Assembly: GCA_020056895.1 (NCBI GenBank)
Contig: JAGVGV010000366.1
Location: 1-5,090 of the forward strand
Direction: 5' to 3'
Source: Deltaproteobacteria bacterium
Lineage (GTDB): Bacteria > Desulfobacterota > Desulfarculia > Adiutricales > JAGVGV01
DNA: 5,090 nucleotides
Positions within the stretch are counted from its first letter, which is position 1. Every line of letters begins with the position of its first letter. Shown here one piece after another: positions 5,033 to 5,090 of this stretch. The notes beneath the pieces are model-generated. The model made no database searches. It was not told where the DNA came from and was given only the letters and a program-made list of their open reading frames with translations. The translations under genes were made by a program, and so were the position numbers.

Positions 5033-5090
5033 TTCCCCACATCCGCCCTAACCGACGGAAACATGAAAGGGAGCCCCGGGGCATGGAAGA

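Overview
The window looks like a piece of a moderately GC-rich Gram-negative chromosome. It carries an MCE/Mla-type lipid-transport operon, an outer-membrane-type lipoprotein, and a DUF3786 protein of a kind common in anaerobes. I infer a strict anaerobe, most likely of the Desulfobacterota (a Syntrophobacter-like deltaproteobacterium). No rRNA or other taxonomic marker confirms this. No tRNA, rRNA, CRISPR array or insertion sequence was seen.

The left half (1-3274) is read entirely on the minus strand. In order of transcription it holds a glycine-zipper lipoprotein (3274-2546), a 116-nt gap, an MlaE-type permease (2429-1614), an ABC-ATPase-like subunit (1573-827), and an MlaD-type MCE protein (830 to beyond the left edge). 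The last two genes overlap by 4 nt (ATGA). The permease and ATPase genes both appear to use TTG starts.

The most notable feature is the ATPase-like subunit. It aligns without gaps to MlaF over all the nucleotide-binding motifs, yet nearly every catalytic position is changed. The Walker A lysine is Ala, the Q-loop Gln is Arg, LSGG is LSFH, the Walker B Asp-Glu pair is Glu-Asp, and the switch His is lost. The reading frame is intact and sits in a tightly packed operon. I read it as a retained pseudo-ATPase inside an otherwise orthodox MCE transporter, which leaves open how this transporter is energised.

A 334-nt divergent intergenic region (3275-3608) separates the lipoprotein from two plus-strand genes. 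It holds a plausible promoter for each direction. The plus-strand promoter lies in an AT-rich island with three TACAT/ATGTA half-sites, a candidate operator. The plus-strand genes are an XRE-HTH plus cupin regulator (3609-4118) and a DUF3786 protein (4257-4883). They may be co-transcribed across a 138-nt gap.

The right end (4884-5090) has a perfect hairpin without a T-tract, then a possible promoter with a tandem 7-mer. A further plus-strand gene may begin at the edge (ATG at 5063 or 5083).
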